The translations under genes and the position numbers were made by a program. Below are positions 32,872 to 43,200 of a DNA stretch of 64,000 nucleotides, piece by piece (positions within the stretch are counted from its first letter, which is position 1; each line of letters opens with the position of its first letter). This DNA comes from Glycomyces sp. NRRL B-16210. Its GTDB lineage: Bacteria > Actinomycetota > Actinomycetes > Mycobacteriales > Micromonosporaceae. Location of the stretch: positions 62,001-126,000 of the forward strand of contig NZ_JOGR01000003.1 in the NCBI RefSeq assembly GCF_000719515.1, given 5' to 3'. Under the pieces are notes generated by a model, which did no database searches, was not told the origin of the DNA, and saw nothing but the letters and a program-made list of their open reading frames with translations.

Positions 32872-33060
32872 ATTTCCCTCCTTTCTCGGCTGATCAATCC
32901 TCAACCGTCACGGAGGCGACAAGAAAGGCGCCCCAGTGGGACGCCTCATGAGACAAACGGCCATGGCCGCTTCGAGTCGCCCTACGTTGGCCCCAGGATG
33001 GTTTACAACCGCACGAGGCGGTGACCGACGGTCTTCGGGTTGTTGGCCTCGATCGTAACA
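32872..33060 (-). promoter_or_regulatory. rplJ-rplL leader, candidate L10 autoregulatory RNA
   Basis: This stretch precedes rplJ and has no gene. A -10-like TACGAT lies at 33052-33057 without a good -35. The RNA can fold a stem with GGCGTCCC/GGGGCGCC near 32926-32944 and others further up. The position is that of the L10 leader family, in which an L10-L12 complex binds the leader. I could not confirm the kink-turn by eye. Confidence 0.4.
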
Positions 33061-33075
33061 GGGGGCAAGAGCGAA

Positions 33076-33103
33076 GCCCCAGTGCAGGAGCCTGCACTGG
33101 GGC
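33076..33103 (-). terminator. Terminator after rplA
   Basis: A perfect 13-bp inverted repeat (33076-33088 with 33091-33103) starts 24 bases after the rplA stop and is followed on the minus strand by TTCGCTCTTG. It separates rplK-rplA from rplJ-rplL. Confidence 0.75.
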
Positions 33104-33127
33104 CACGTCACACCGCTCGGGGCGGCG

Positions 33128-33823
33128 CTACTTGATCTTGACCGCCTGCGGGTCGACCGGGATGCCGGGACCCATGGTGGTGGTGATGACGGACTTCTTG
33201 ATGTACACGCCCTTGGAGCTGGCGGGCTTCAGGCGCTGCACCTCTTCGAGGGCCGCGGCGTAGTTCTCCGCGAGCTGCTCGCCCGAGAAGCTGGTCTTGC
33301 CGATCGGCAGGTGCAGGTTCGCGTGCTTGTCGACGCGGAAGGAGATCTTGCCGGCCTTGATCTCGGTGACGGCCTTCGCGACGTCCGGTGTGACGGTGCC
33401 GGTCTTCGGGTTCGGCATGAGACCGCGCGGGCCCAGGATGCGCGCGATCCGGCCGATCTTGGCCATCTGGTCGGGCGTGGCGACGGCGGCGTCGAAGTCG
33501 AGCCAGCCCTCGGAGATCCGCTTGACCAGCTCGTCGGAGCCGACCTCGTCGGCGCCGGCGGCGACGGCGGCCTCGGCCTTGTCGCCTTCGGCGAAGACGA
33601 TCACGCGGACGGTCTTGCCCGTGCCGTGGGGCAGGGAGACGGTGCCGCGGACCAGCTGGTCGGCCTGACGGGGGTCGACGCCGAGGCGCAGGGCGACCTC
33701 GACGGTGGCGTCGAACGAGGTCGGCGAGGTCTCCTTGGCGAGACCGGTCGCTTCGGTCGGCGAGTAGAGCTGCGTGCGGTCGACCTTCTTGGCGAGGTCG
33801 GTGTACTTCTTGCTGCGCTTCAT
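33128..33823 (-). CDS. rplA: Ribosomal protein uL1 (L1)
   Basis: L1 stalk protein, 231 residues from ATG 33823 (MKRSKKYTDLAKKVD), with AAGGATGG just upstream. GPRGLMPNPKTGTVT is the family signature. It follows rplK after 94 bases in the same unit. Confidence 0.97.
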   Translation of the reverse strand: MKRSKKYTDLAKKVDRTQLYSPTEATGLAKETSPTSFDATVEVALRLGVDPRQADQLVRGTVSLPHGTGKTVRVIVFAEGDKAEAAVAAGADEVGSDELVKRISEGWLDFDAAVATPDQMAKIGRIARILGPRGLMPNPKTGTVTPDVAKAVTEIKAGKISFRVDKHANLHLPIGKTSFSGEQLAENYAAALEEVQRLKPASSKGVYIKKSVITTTMGPGIPVDPQAVKIK

Positions 33824-33917
33824 GTTCCATCCTTCGGATGTCGTGGTGGGAGCGGGCGCGTGCTCTTCCACTGGTTGCTTGGGTGCCGATCAGTCGGCGG
33901 TGCCGTTCAGGCTGCGG

Positions 33918-34349
33918 CTAGGCCTCGACCGTGATGCCCATGGAGCGGGCGGTGCCGGCGACGATGAGCGACGCGGCGTCGAGGTCGTTGGCGTTGAGGT
34001 CGGGGAGCTTCTTCTCCGCGATCTCGCGCACCTGGGCCTGGGTCACCTTGCCGACCTTGACGCGGTGGGGCTCGCCCGAGCCCTTGGCGACACCGGCGGC
34101 CTTGAGCAGGAGCTTGGCGGCCGGCGGGGTCTTGAGGACGAACGTGAACGAACGGTCCTCGTACACCGTGATCTCGGCGGGCAGCACTTCGCCGCGCTGG
34201 GATTCGGTGGCCGCGTTGTAGGCCTTGCAGAACTCCATGATGTTGACGCCGTGCTGGCCGAGGGCGGGACCCACCGGCGGAGCCGGGGTGGCCTGGCCAC
34301 CCGCGAGTTCCAGCTTGAACGTCACAACGGCCTTCTTGTTGGGAGCCAT
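33918..34349 (-). CDS. rplK: Ribosomal protein uL11 (L11)
   Basis: GTPase-centre protein and thiopeptide target, 143 residues, with PAPPVGPALGQHGVNIMEFC and the C-terminal RNA-binding part ending NDLDAASLIVAGTARSMGI. It is 180 bases from nusG. That gap holds a small hairpin (ACGGAGC/GCTCCGT, about 34376-34394) and GC-rich dyads but no clear promoter. Confidence 0.98.
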   Translation of the reverse strand: MAPNKKAVVTFKLELAGGQATPAPPVGPALGQHGVNIMEFCKAYNAATESQRGEVLPAEITVYEDRSFTFVLKTPPAAKLLLKAAGVAKGSGEPHRVKVGKVTQAQVREIAEKKLPDLNANDLDAASLIVAGTARSMGITVEA

Positions 34350-34529
34350 CGTGTCCTTCTCTTCCTGGGCTACCTACGGAGCTTCCCGCTCCGTGTCCTA
34401 ACGTGCGCGCGCCGGCGGCCTCTGACGAGGCGCGCGGGCCGGAGGACCGGCCGGGCGGCGCGCAACTTCTCCAGGGTACTCGCCCAGGTGGCGGGCACTC
34501 TGAAGGAGGTATGTGACCTGTAGCTCGCG

Positions 34530-35267
34530 CTACAGCTTCGAGACCTGGTTGAAGTTCAGCTCGACCGGGGTCTCGCGGCCGAAGATCGAGACGAGCACCT
34601 TGAGCTTCTGCTGCTCGGCGTTGATCTCGGCGATGGTGGCGGGCATCGACGCGAAGGCGCCGTCGACCACGGTGACCGACTCGCCCTCGGTGAAGTCGAC
34701 CTTGATGTCGGGGTCGCCGGAGGCGGCCTCGGAGGACTCGTCCTTGGGCTTCTGCTCGGGCGGGAGCAGCCACTGGATGACCTCATCGAGCGGCAGCGGG
34801 CTGGGGCGGTCGGTGCGGTCGACCACGCCGACGAAGCCGGTCACGCCGGGCGTGTTGCGCACGACCGAGTAGGACTCGGGGGTCATCTCCATGCGGACGA
34901 GCACGTAGCTGGGGAAGACCTTGGCCTCCACCTTCGAGCGCTTGCCGTTCTTGATCTCCACCTCGGTGTGCGTGGGCACCTCGATCTGGTAGATGTAGTC
35001 CTCCTGGTCGAAGGACTGGATCCGGTTCTCCAGGTTCGAGCGCACCCGGTTCTCGAATCCCGCGTACGAGTGGAGCACGTACCACTCGCCGGGGGCGAAG
35101 CGCAGCTTCGCGCGCAGCGCCTCGGCCGGGTCGACCTCGGGCTCGGTGGACTCGGCGACCTCGTCGTCCTCGATCTCCGGCTCAGCGTCGGCGTCCGCGA
35201 CCTGCGCCGCGGCGGCCTGCGCCTCAGCGTCGTTCTTCAGGGCCTCGTCGAACTCAGACACGCTCAA
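34530..35267 (-). CDS. nusG: Transcription termination/antitermination factor NusG
   Basis: Elongation factor of 245 residues that binds polymerase and links to Rho or S10. An acidic N-terminal extension of about 55 residues, typical of actinobacteria, precedes the NGN domain (WYVLHSYAGFENRVRSNLEN) and a KOW domain (FTEGESVTVVDGAFASMPAT). The longest start is TTG 35267; GTG 35261, seven bases after GAGAG, is as likely and removes two residues. secE lies 314 bases upstream, not adjacent as usual. Confidence 0.96.
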   Translation of the reverse strand: MSVSEFDEALKNDAEAQAAAAQVADADAEPEIEDDEVAESTEPEVDPAEALRAKLRFAPGEWYVLHSYAGFENRVRSNLENRIQSFDQEDYIYQIEVPTHTEVEIKNGKRSKVEAKVFPSYVLVRMEMTPESYSVVRNTPGVTGFVGVVDRTDRPSPLPLDEVIQWLLPPEQKPKDESSEAASGDPDIKVDFTEGESVTVVDGAFASMPATIAEINAEQQKLKVLVSIFGRETPVELNFNQVSKL

Positions 35268-35581
35268 CTCTCATTCCGGCTATCGACCCCGCTACGGCGG
35301 AGTACTGCGACTGTGGCTGCTCGATGGCAGTGGTATCTCGGAAGCGGCGACCGCCGCCTGTGAAGTCGCGCGCCGGCGGAACCGGCGCGCGTCATGCCTT
35401 CTAGGGTAACCGCTCGACACGGCGGCGCGTCTCAGGCACCGGCGAACCGGCGCAGGTCACGCGATCGGCCCGGCCGCGGAGCGGGCGGGCCGATTGGCGG
35501 CGCGCCCGCGCGGGGGCGCCGTTCACGGGTTCGAAAGCGCCGGTCGAGGGGTCGGCGGCGCCGGGGATCGGAGCGGAGACG
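35268..35581 (-). promoter_or_regulatory. secE-nusG spacer with two hairpins and possible nusG promoter
   Basis: No gene fits here. A 9-bp stem with a 13-base loop at 35464-35494 (ATCGGCCCG/CGGGCCGAT) could end secE transcription. A -10-like TACCCT on the minus strand near 35403-35408 has no good -35. A 9-bp stem at 35368-35390 (GCGCGCCGG/CCGGCGCGC) would lie in the nusG leader. The layout suggests nusG has its own promoter. Confidence 0.4.
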
Positions 35582-35863
35582 TTAGCCTTCGGTGCCGAAG
35601 GCCCGGCGGACGAGGTCGCCGAAGAGCAGGTCGAGCCCGCCGATGTAGGCCATGATGATGCCGACGAAGACCAGGACCACGATCGAGTAGGTGATCAACT
35701 GGCGCCGGGTGGGGTAGACGACCTTGCGCAGTTGCTCGACGACCTCGCGGAGGAAGCGGAGGAGCCGCTTGGCGGGGTTGCTGGTGGCGGTCTTCTCGCC
35801 GCGCTTGCGCGTGGGACGCCCCTTGTCGGCGGTCGCATCGGAGCGGCTGGTGTCGTCGGCCAC
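35582..35863 (-). CDS. secE: Preprotein translocase subunit SecE
   Basis: Clamp subunit of the SecYEG channel, 93 residues. A charged N-terminus and amphipathic helix (RFLREVVEQLRKVVYPTRRQ) precede the one membrane span (ITYSIVVLVFVGIIMAYIGG), the short one-span form normal in Gram-positives. No tRNA-Trp gene accompanies it. Confidence 0.96.
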   Translation of the reverse strand: MADDTSRSDATADKGRPTRKRGEKTATSNPAKRLLRFLREVVEQLRKVVYPTRRQLITYSIVVLVFVGIIMAYIGGLDLLFGDLVRRAFGTEG

Positions 35864-35919
35864 GTCGGCTTCCTCCAGGGTTCATCTGATCGGGGCGGTC
35901 AGGCTTGCAGCATACCGGA

Positions 35920-36441
35920 CTAGTGGGGCGCCTCTCGATCGCGGCGGCGGGCTTCGTACGTAGCGGACAATTCGTGGCGACGGTCGTGCCAGCGTCCGCG
36001 CAGTTGGGCCATCTCGTCTTGCAGGAACTCCATGAAGGCGGCGGTCTGGACGAGGCGGTCGCGGCCGGGACCGGCTGGCAGCGTCTCGATCCCGGTGATG
36101 GCCGTGTCCCGGTACCGCTCGAGGAAGTTGTCGCGGTCGAGCATGATCGAGCCCCAGATGTCGTCGTCGTTGAGGCGGTAGACGTCGGCGCGGGTGGAGG
36201 GGCGGCGGCCCTTGGTGAGCAGGCCCGCGGCGATGAGCTCGCGCACGGAGCCGGAGACGGCGGCGAGGCTGATGCTCAGGCCCTCGGCGATCTCGGCGGC
36301 GGTGTAGGTCTCCTCGTCGTCGACCAGGATGTAGCTGAACACGCGCGCCGACATGCGCTGGAGTCCGCTGGAGGAGAGGATCAGGGCGAACTGCTCCACG
36401 AAGTCCCGCAGTCTCCTGCGTTCGGCGTCCTGCCCGTCCAT
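35920..36441 (-). CDS. GbsR/MarR-like winged-helix regulator
   Basis: A 173-residue DNA-binding protein. The winged helix lies at about 30-85 (EETYTAAEIAEGLSISLAAVSGSVRELIAAGLLTKGRRPSTR), and a helical dimer region follows. ATG 36441 has GAGGGGGATCG upstream, and TATCAT at 36474-36479 is a likely -10. It diverges from the ABC exporter and very probably represses it in response to a substrate. Such regulator-exporter pairs are common in antibiotic-producing actinobacteria. Confidence 0.88.
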   Translation of the reverse strand: MDGQDAERRRLRDFVEQFALILSSSGLQRMSARVFSYILVDDEETYTAAEIAEGLSISLAAVSGSVRELIAAGLLTKGRRPSTRADVYRLNDDDIWGSIMLDRDNFLERYRDTAITGIETLPAGPGRDRLVQTAAFMEFLQDEMAQLRGRWHDRRHELSATYEARRRDREAPH

Positions 36442-36533
36442 CGATCCCCCTCGTCGCCGTCAAGTGCCCACACATGATAGCCGAGGTCGCCAGAGGTTTC
36501 ACAAATTCATGAAAATCGTGATAGCTTGAAGCC
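36442..36533. promoter_or_regulatory. Divergent promoters and candidate operator of regulator/ABC exporter
   Basis: Toward the exporter: TTCACA (36498-36503), 18 bases, TAGCTT (36522-36527), then 6 bases to the ATG, giving a leaderless message. Toward the regulator: TATCAT (36474-36479). The AT-rich segment TTTCACAAATTCATGAAA lies over the exporter -35 and spacer and contains a TTTCA-N8-TGAAA dyad and the palindrome TTCATGAA, a natural operator site for the neighbouring regulator. Confidence 0.6.
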
Positions 36534-37480
<947 letters not shown>

Positions 37481-37484
<4 letters not shown>

Positions 37485-39127
37485 CCGCCGCGACCGCGGT
37501 GCGCGGCGCGGACGAGGCCGGACTGGGGACCCTCGCCGGCACCGGCAAGCTCCTGCGCTTCCAGGCGCGGCGCTCGCGCCTGTACCTCCTCGGCTGGCTC
37601 CTCGGGCTCGCCGGGGGCACGTGGACGATGGCCGCGACCTTCCCCGGGCTCTACCCCGACGCCGCCGACCGCGAGGCCTACGCGGTCACGGTCAACACCC
37701 CGGCGCTGCGGTCGATGACCGGGCCCGAGACCTACATCGAGGCGTACGGCGCGAGCACCGGGGCGATGTTCGCCCACCAGATGCTCATGTGGACCGGGGC
37801 GCTCACGGCCGTCATGTTCGTGCTCCTGGTCATCCGCCTCACCAGGGCGGATGAGGAGACCTCCCGCTCGGAGGTGTTCCGCTCGCAGCCGGTGGGGCGC
37901 CGCGCCGACCTGGCCGCCGCGCTCCTGCTCGCCGCGATCGCGGCGGTGGTCCTCGGGGCGCTCATGGCGCTCGCGGTGGCCGCCCTCCCCGGCGACCAGG
38001 GCGCGAGCGCGGTTCTCTACGGCCTGGGGCACACCGCGGTCGGGATCGTCTTCGCGAGCCTCGCGGCGGTGACCGCGCAGCTCGCGAGCTACGCCTCGTC
38101 CGCGAGCGGGATCGGCTTCGCCGTGCTCGGCTGGTCGGCGCTGACGGCGGGGATGGGCGGGGCCCAGGGGAACTGGGTGTCGTGGCTGTCGCCGATCGGG
38201 TGGACGCAGCTGACGTACGTGTACACGCCCGAGCAGCGCTGGTGGCCGCTCGCGCTCGCCGCGGCGTTCGCGGCCGTCGCGGTGGCGGTGGCGTTCACGC
38301 TGGTCACGCGGCGCGACTTCGGGCTGGGGATGCTGCCGGGCAGGCTCGGCAGCCCCGAGGCGAAGCCGGGCCTGCGCAGCGCGACCGCGCTGACGTTCCG
38401 GCTCACGCGGGGGCTGACGATCGCCGGGGCGGTCACGATGGTGTTCCTGGGCGTGGCGTTCGGGTCGGTGCTCGGCGGCGCGGACGAGATGCTCGACGGC
38501 CTCTCGGAGATGGAGCGGGCCGTGATCGACCAGGGCGGCTCCAGCATCGAGGAGAACGTGGCCGCCACGTTCTCGGCGTTGAACGGCCTGTTCGCGGCGC
38601 TGTTCGGCCTGCTGGTGATCAGCAGGGCCCGCAAGGAGGAGATCCAGGGGCGCGGGGAGCTCATCGCGGCGACGGCGGTCGGCCGGGCCGGGTGGCCGGG
38701 CTCGTACCTGCCGGCGGCGCTGTGGACGGGGACGATCGCGGTCCTGGTCGCCGGGGTGTGCCTGGGCGCGGTCGGGTCGATGTCGACCGGCGACTCCTCG
38801 TTCTTCGGGCTCCTGATCGCCGCGGCGGCGGCGCAATTGCCGGCGGTGTGGACGCTCATCGGGTTCGCGTTCGCCGCGTACGCGTGGCTGCCGCGCCTGG
38901 GCTGGCTGCGCTGGCTGGCCTGGGTGTGGGTGTTCGTGGTCCTGTACTTCGGCGAGATGCTCAAGATGCCGGGCTGGGCGACCGGGATCTCGCCGTTCGA
39001 CCACCTCGCGAACTACCCGGCCGCGGACATGGACTGGGTCGCGGCCGGCCTGGTGGCCCTCGTGGCGGCGGCCCTCATCGCCCTCGGGTACCTCGGGGCG
39101 CGGCGCAGGGACCTGCACTTCAGTTGA
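37481..39127 (+). CDS. ABC-2 exporter permease, double length
   Basis: Membrane partner of the preceding ATPase, 548 residues with about twelve hydrophobic segments arranged as two similar halves. Each half opens with a long helix pair and a soluble loop (first loop around FPGLYPDAADREAYAVTVNT, second around GGADEMLDGLSEMERAVIDQ). This is the pattern of actinobacterial polyketide/antibiotic exporter permeases. ATG 37481 is four-base coupled to the ATPase. A hairpin at 39164-39191 follows. Confidence 0.92.
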
Positions 39128-39163
39128 CGGACTCGTAAGAGAAAAGGGAAAGGGAAACCCGAT

Positions 39164-39191
39164 CGGGCGCGGGCCGCGAGGTCCGCGCCCG
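39164..39191. terminator. Bidirectional terminator between permease and phosphotransferase
   Basis: CGGGCGCGG (39164-39172) pairs with CCGCGCCCG (39183-39191), and inner bases can extend the stem. It lies between two convergent genes and likely serves both. Confidence 0.6.
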
Positions 39192-39197
39192 GTGCCG

Positions 39198-40121
39198 TCA
39201 GGCGCCTTCGATCGCGCGGAGGACTTCGGTGCAGGCGGCCAGGTCGGGGCCGGTCCCCGCGTCGGCGATCTGCGCGATCGTGCGCACCATGCCCCAGGCG
39301 CGGACCCGTTCGCGGTCCGCGCCGAGGCCCTCGGCCACCGCGCGCAGGAGCTCGGTGCCGCCGAGCGGGCCGTGGAACTGCTGCTTGAACAGGAAGTACC
39401 CGCCGTCGAAGGCGCGCTCGGCCAGCACCGGCTTGGGGTCGATCAGGAGCCAGGGCTCGCGTTCGGCGGCGATGACGTTGCTCAAGTGGTTGTCGCGGTT
39501 GGCGATCCCGATCTCGCCTTCGTCGGCCAGCGCCGCGCACAGGTCGACGCCGAGGGCGAGGTCCTTCGCGATCTCGGGCGCCGCGTTCGCTGCGGCCGCA
39601 TCGAACCGCTCCGACCAGCCTTTGAGCAGGTCGGTGGCGGTCGGTATCGCCGGGTGGCCTTCGGCGGGCGGCGGGGTGCGCCACAGGCGCCGGAAGATCC
39701 CGCAGGCGATGGCGAGGCGTTCGCGGGCGGCCGTTCGCTCGTCCGCGCCGGGGGGAGCGTGTTCGAGGAGCGCGGTGCCGGGTCGGGCGCGTTCGAGGAG
39801 CATCGCGCCGGATTCGGGGTCGTATTCGAGGAGGCGTACGGCGCCGTCGCCGTCGTAGGCGCGCAGGGCGGTCGGCTCGGACCGGTTCTCCTCGTCGAGG
39901 AGGTCGAGTTTGAGGACGGCGGGGGTGCCGTCGGATCGGTGGAGCGGCAGTGCGTACGCGGTGGTGCCGCCGGTGAAGGGTTCGCCGCCGGTTCGCAGGT
40001 CCCAGGTCTCGGCGAGGCGGGTGAGCGTGGCGGGGAGGGTGTCGAGCCAGTGCCGGCCTTGGTCGCCGTACCAGTCGAGGAGGTTCTGCCGGAGCGTTTC
40101 GGGGAAGGGTGCGAAAGGCAT
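39198..40121 (-). CDS. Aminoglycoside/hydroxyurea-kinase-like phosphotransferase
   Basis: A 307-residue protein of the APH(6)/hydroxyurea phosphotransferase family, which phosphorylates small antibiotics. IDPKPVLAERAFDGGYFLFK matches the family's IDPK block. The catalytic-loop HGDLHxxN is changed to NRDNHLSN: the catalytic Asp, a His and the Asn are kept, but the Brenner histidine is Asn. Activity or substrate may therefore differ. ATG 40121 was chosen since homology starts there; the frame runs on upstream into the adnA promoter. Resistance function is not established. Confidence 0.8.
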   Translation of the reverse strand: MPFAPFPETLRQNLLDWYGDQGRHWLDTLPATLTRLAETWDLRTGGEPFTGGTTAYALPLHRSDGTPAVLKLDLLDEENRSEPTALRAYDGDGAVRLLEYDPESGAMLLERARPGTALLEHAPPGADERTAARERLAIACGIFRRLWRTPPPAEGHPAIPTATDLLKGWSERFDAAAANAAPEIAKDLALGVDLCAALADEGEIGIANRDNHLSNVIAAEREPWLLIDPKPVLAERAFDGGYFLFKQQFHGPLGGTELLRAVAEGLGADRERVRAWGMVRTIAQIADAGTGPDLAACTEVLRAIEGA

Positions 40122-40248
40122 GGCCTCAGTATCGGGGCGGGCGCGCTCGCGCGCCAATGCTTTCGGGAAGGTGCGATCGGGGCGGTCTTCGCGCGTTTCG
40201 GGCGTATGGCTTCGGTTATTGTCGGGCCTTCGTGATTCCATTGGGTCC

Positions 40249-43200
40249 GTGTCCGATCTTCGGTTTGCGTTCACCGACCCGCCCGCCGCCGAGGCCGCCT
40301 TCGGTCTCGACGCGGCGCAGCGGGCCGTCGTGGCGCACGCGTCCGGGCCGCTGCTGGCCCGTGGCGGGCCCGCGACGGGAAAGACCGAGGCGCTGATCCG
40401 GGCGGCTTCGGCGAAGGTCGCCGCGGGTGCGGACCCGTCGTCGCTGCTGGTCTTCGGGCTCCGGCGCCAGGACACGGCGTATCTGCGCGCGCGGCTCAAT
40501 GCCGCGACGGCGCCGTTCTCGGCCGCCGAGGTCGGGGTGTTCACGTTCCCGGCCTTCGCGTTCGCGCTGCTGCGGTCGGCGGCCGCGGTCTCGGGGCGCG
40601 ACGAGCCGCGTCTGCTCACCGGTCCCGAGGCGGACGCGATGATCCGCTCGATGCTCGAGGGCGAGGATTTCGGCTGGCCGGAGGGGTTCGAGGAGGCCGT
40701 GCCGACGTACGCGTTCGCGCAGCAGTTGCGCGACCTGGTGCTGCGGTGCGGTGAGCGGGGCCTGGACGCGCCGAGTCTGGCGCGTCTGGGCGTCGAGCAC
40801 GACCGGCCCGAGTGGGCGGCGGCCGCCCGGTTCTACGACCGCTACGTCACGACGCTCGCGGTCCAGTCGATGTCGAGCGCGTTGTACGACTCGGCGGAGA
40901 TCGTGCGGGCCGCGGCGGCGGCGCTGCGGTCGAATCCGGATCTGTTCCCTAGGCCCGCTTGGGTGTTCGTGGACGATCTCCAGGACGCGACGCCGGCGCA
41001 TCTGCGGCTGCTGGAACTCCTCGCCGGCGACGGGGGGAACCTGGTGGCGACCGGGTCGCCCGATGCGGCGGTGTTCGGCTACCAGGGCGGCGACCCGGAG
41101 TCGATCCGGGACTTCCCTTATCGGTTCACGGGGGCCGGGGGTGTCGAGGCGCCGGTGGTGCGGCTCGACGACACGCACACGGTCGCGCTGGCGCCGCTGG
41201 AGGCGACCTCGGTGCTGTCGCGGCGGCTGCGCGGTTCGGACAGGGACCGCAAGCGCGGCACCGCCGTCGAAGAGGCGGGCCGGGTCGACGTGGTGTACCT
41301 GCCGTCGCCGACGCGGGAGGCGGTCTACATCGCCGACATCGCGCGCCGCTCGCACCTGCTGGACGGGGTGGCGTACGGGGACATGGCCGTGGTCGTCAAG
41401 TCGGCGGCGGCGATCCCGCACCTGCGCCGGGCGATGCAGCACGCGGGCGTGCCGACCCGGCAGGCCGCCGACGACGTGCCGCTCCCGGCGCATCCGACGG
41501 TGCGGGACCTCCTGCGGGTGGTCCTGGTCGGGCGCCATCCCGAGCGGCTCGACGAGACCACGGCGGCGGGCCTGCTGCATTCGCAGTTCGGCCGGGCCGA
41601 CCCGTTCGCCGAGCGGCGGCTGCGCCAGGAGCTGCGGCGCATCGCCGTCGCGGCGGACGACTTCTCGCCCGGGTCGGACCTGATCGTGGAGGCGCTGGCC
41701 GATCCCGGGCGGATCGCCGACCTGCCCGAGGAGGAGTGGGCCGAGCCGGCGCGGCGCCTGGACGCCCTGTTCGCGGCGGCGCGCGGGAGCGGCGGGATCA
41801 CCGAGACGCTGTGGGCGGTGTGGGAGGCCTCGGCGCTCGCCGAGCGGCTTCAGCGGCGCGCGCTGTCCTCGGACCGGCGCGCGCAGCGCGCGGACGCCGA
41901 GCTCGACGCGGTGATCGCCCTGTTCGACCTCGCCGCCGACTACGAGCGCAAGCAGCCGGGCGCGGGCGCCGAGGTCTTCTGCGAGCACGTGCTCCATCAG
42001 CAATTGCCCGGCGACTTCCTCTCGGCCCGGGCCGAACTGGGCGACGCGGTGACCCTCGCGACCGCGCACGCCGCGCACGGGCGCCAGTGGGCGTTCACGG
42101 TGGTCGCCGGGGCGCAGGAGGGCGTGTGGCCGAACCTGCGACCGCGCGGCTCGCTCCTGGGCGCCGAAGCGCTCGTGGACGTGCTCGACGGGAGGGCCGA
42201 CGTGGACCAGGTCGCGCAGCTGCTCGACGAGGAGCGGCGCCTGTTCTACAACGCGTGCACCCGCGCCCGGGTGCGGCTGCTGGTCACGGCCGTGGACTCC
42301 GACGACGCGCAGCCGAGCCGGTTCTGCGGGGAGCTCGGCGTCGAGCCGGTCACCGCGCCGCGGCGCGGGCGCCCGCTGAGCCTCGCCTCGCTCACCGCGA
42401 GGCTGCGGGAGGCCGTGGTGGACTCGGGCCACGCCGAGCGGGACGCCGCCGCCGCGGGACTGCGGCGGCTCACCGAGCAGGGCGTGCCCGGGGCCGACCC
42501 GGCCCGGTGGTGGGGCCTGGCCGAGATCTCCGACGAACGCGCGCTGGCGCTGGCCGGGGAGACCATCAGGATCTCGCCCTCGCAAGTGGAGACGACCCAG
42601 CAGTGCGGGCTGCGGTGGGTCCTCGAATCGCACGGCGCCGACTCGGGGGACCTCCTCCCCCGCCACCTCGGGACCTTGCTGCACGCGGCGGCCGAGGCGG
42701 TCACCGTCGACCCTTCCGCCGATCCGGCCGCGGTGATGGAGCAGGTGGTCGGCGAGCATTTCGACCGGCTGCCGTTCGAGGCGCCGTGGCACGCCGAGCA
42801 GCAGCGCCGGCGCGTCGCCGGCGCGGTCGAGCGGTTCGCGCGCTGGCTCGCGGCGAACCGGCGCGAGCTCATCGGCGCGGAGCGGTCCTTCCGCGTCAAG
42901 CTCGAGGTCGGGCCGCCGGGCGTGGAGGTGGTGATGTCGGGCCAGATCGACCGGCTCGAACGCGACGGCGACGGCAGGCTCTACGTGGTCGACCTCAAGA
43001 CCGGCAAGAACGCGCCGAGCAGCGGCGAGGTGCAGGCGAACCCGCAACTGGGGGCGTACCAGCTCGCGGTGGCCGAAGGCGCGTTCGCGGAGGGCGCCGA
43101 GCCGGGCGGGGCCGAGCTGGTCTACCCGAACGTGGAGAACAAGACCTCCGTGCGCGCGGTCGCCCAAGGGCCCCTCGGGGAGTCGGAGAACCCCAACTGG

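Noticed and set aside
35521..35560. GGTTCGAAA motif resembling a tRNA T-loop downstream of secE
   Set aside because: No acceptor, D or anticodon arms can be folded around it; no CCA-end equivalent.
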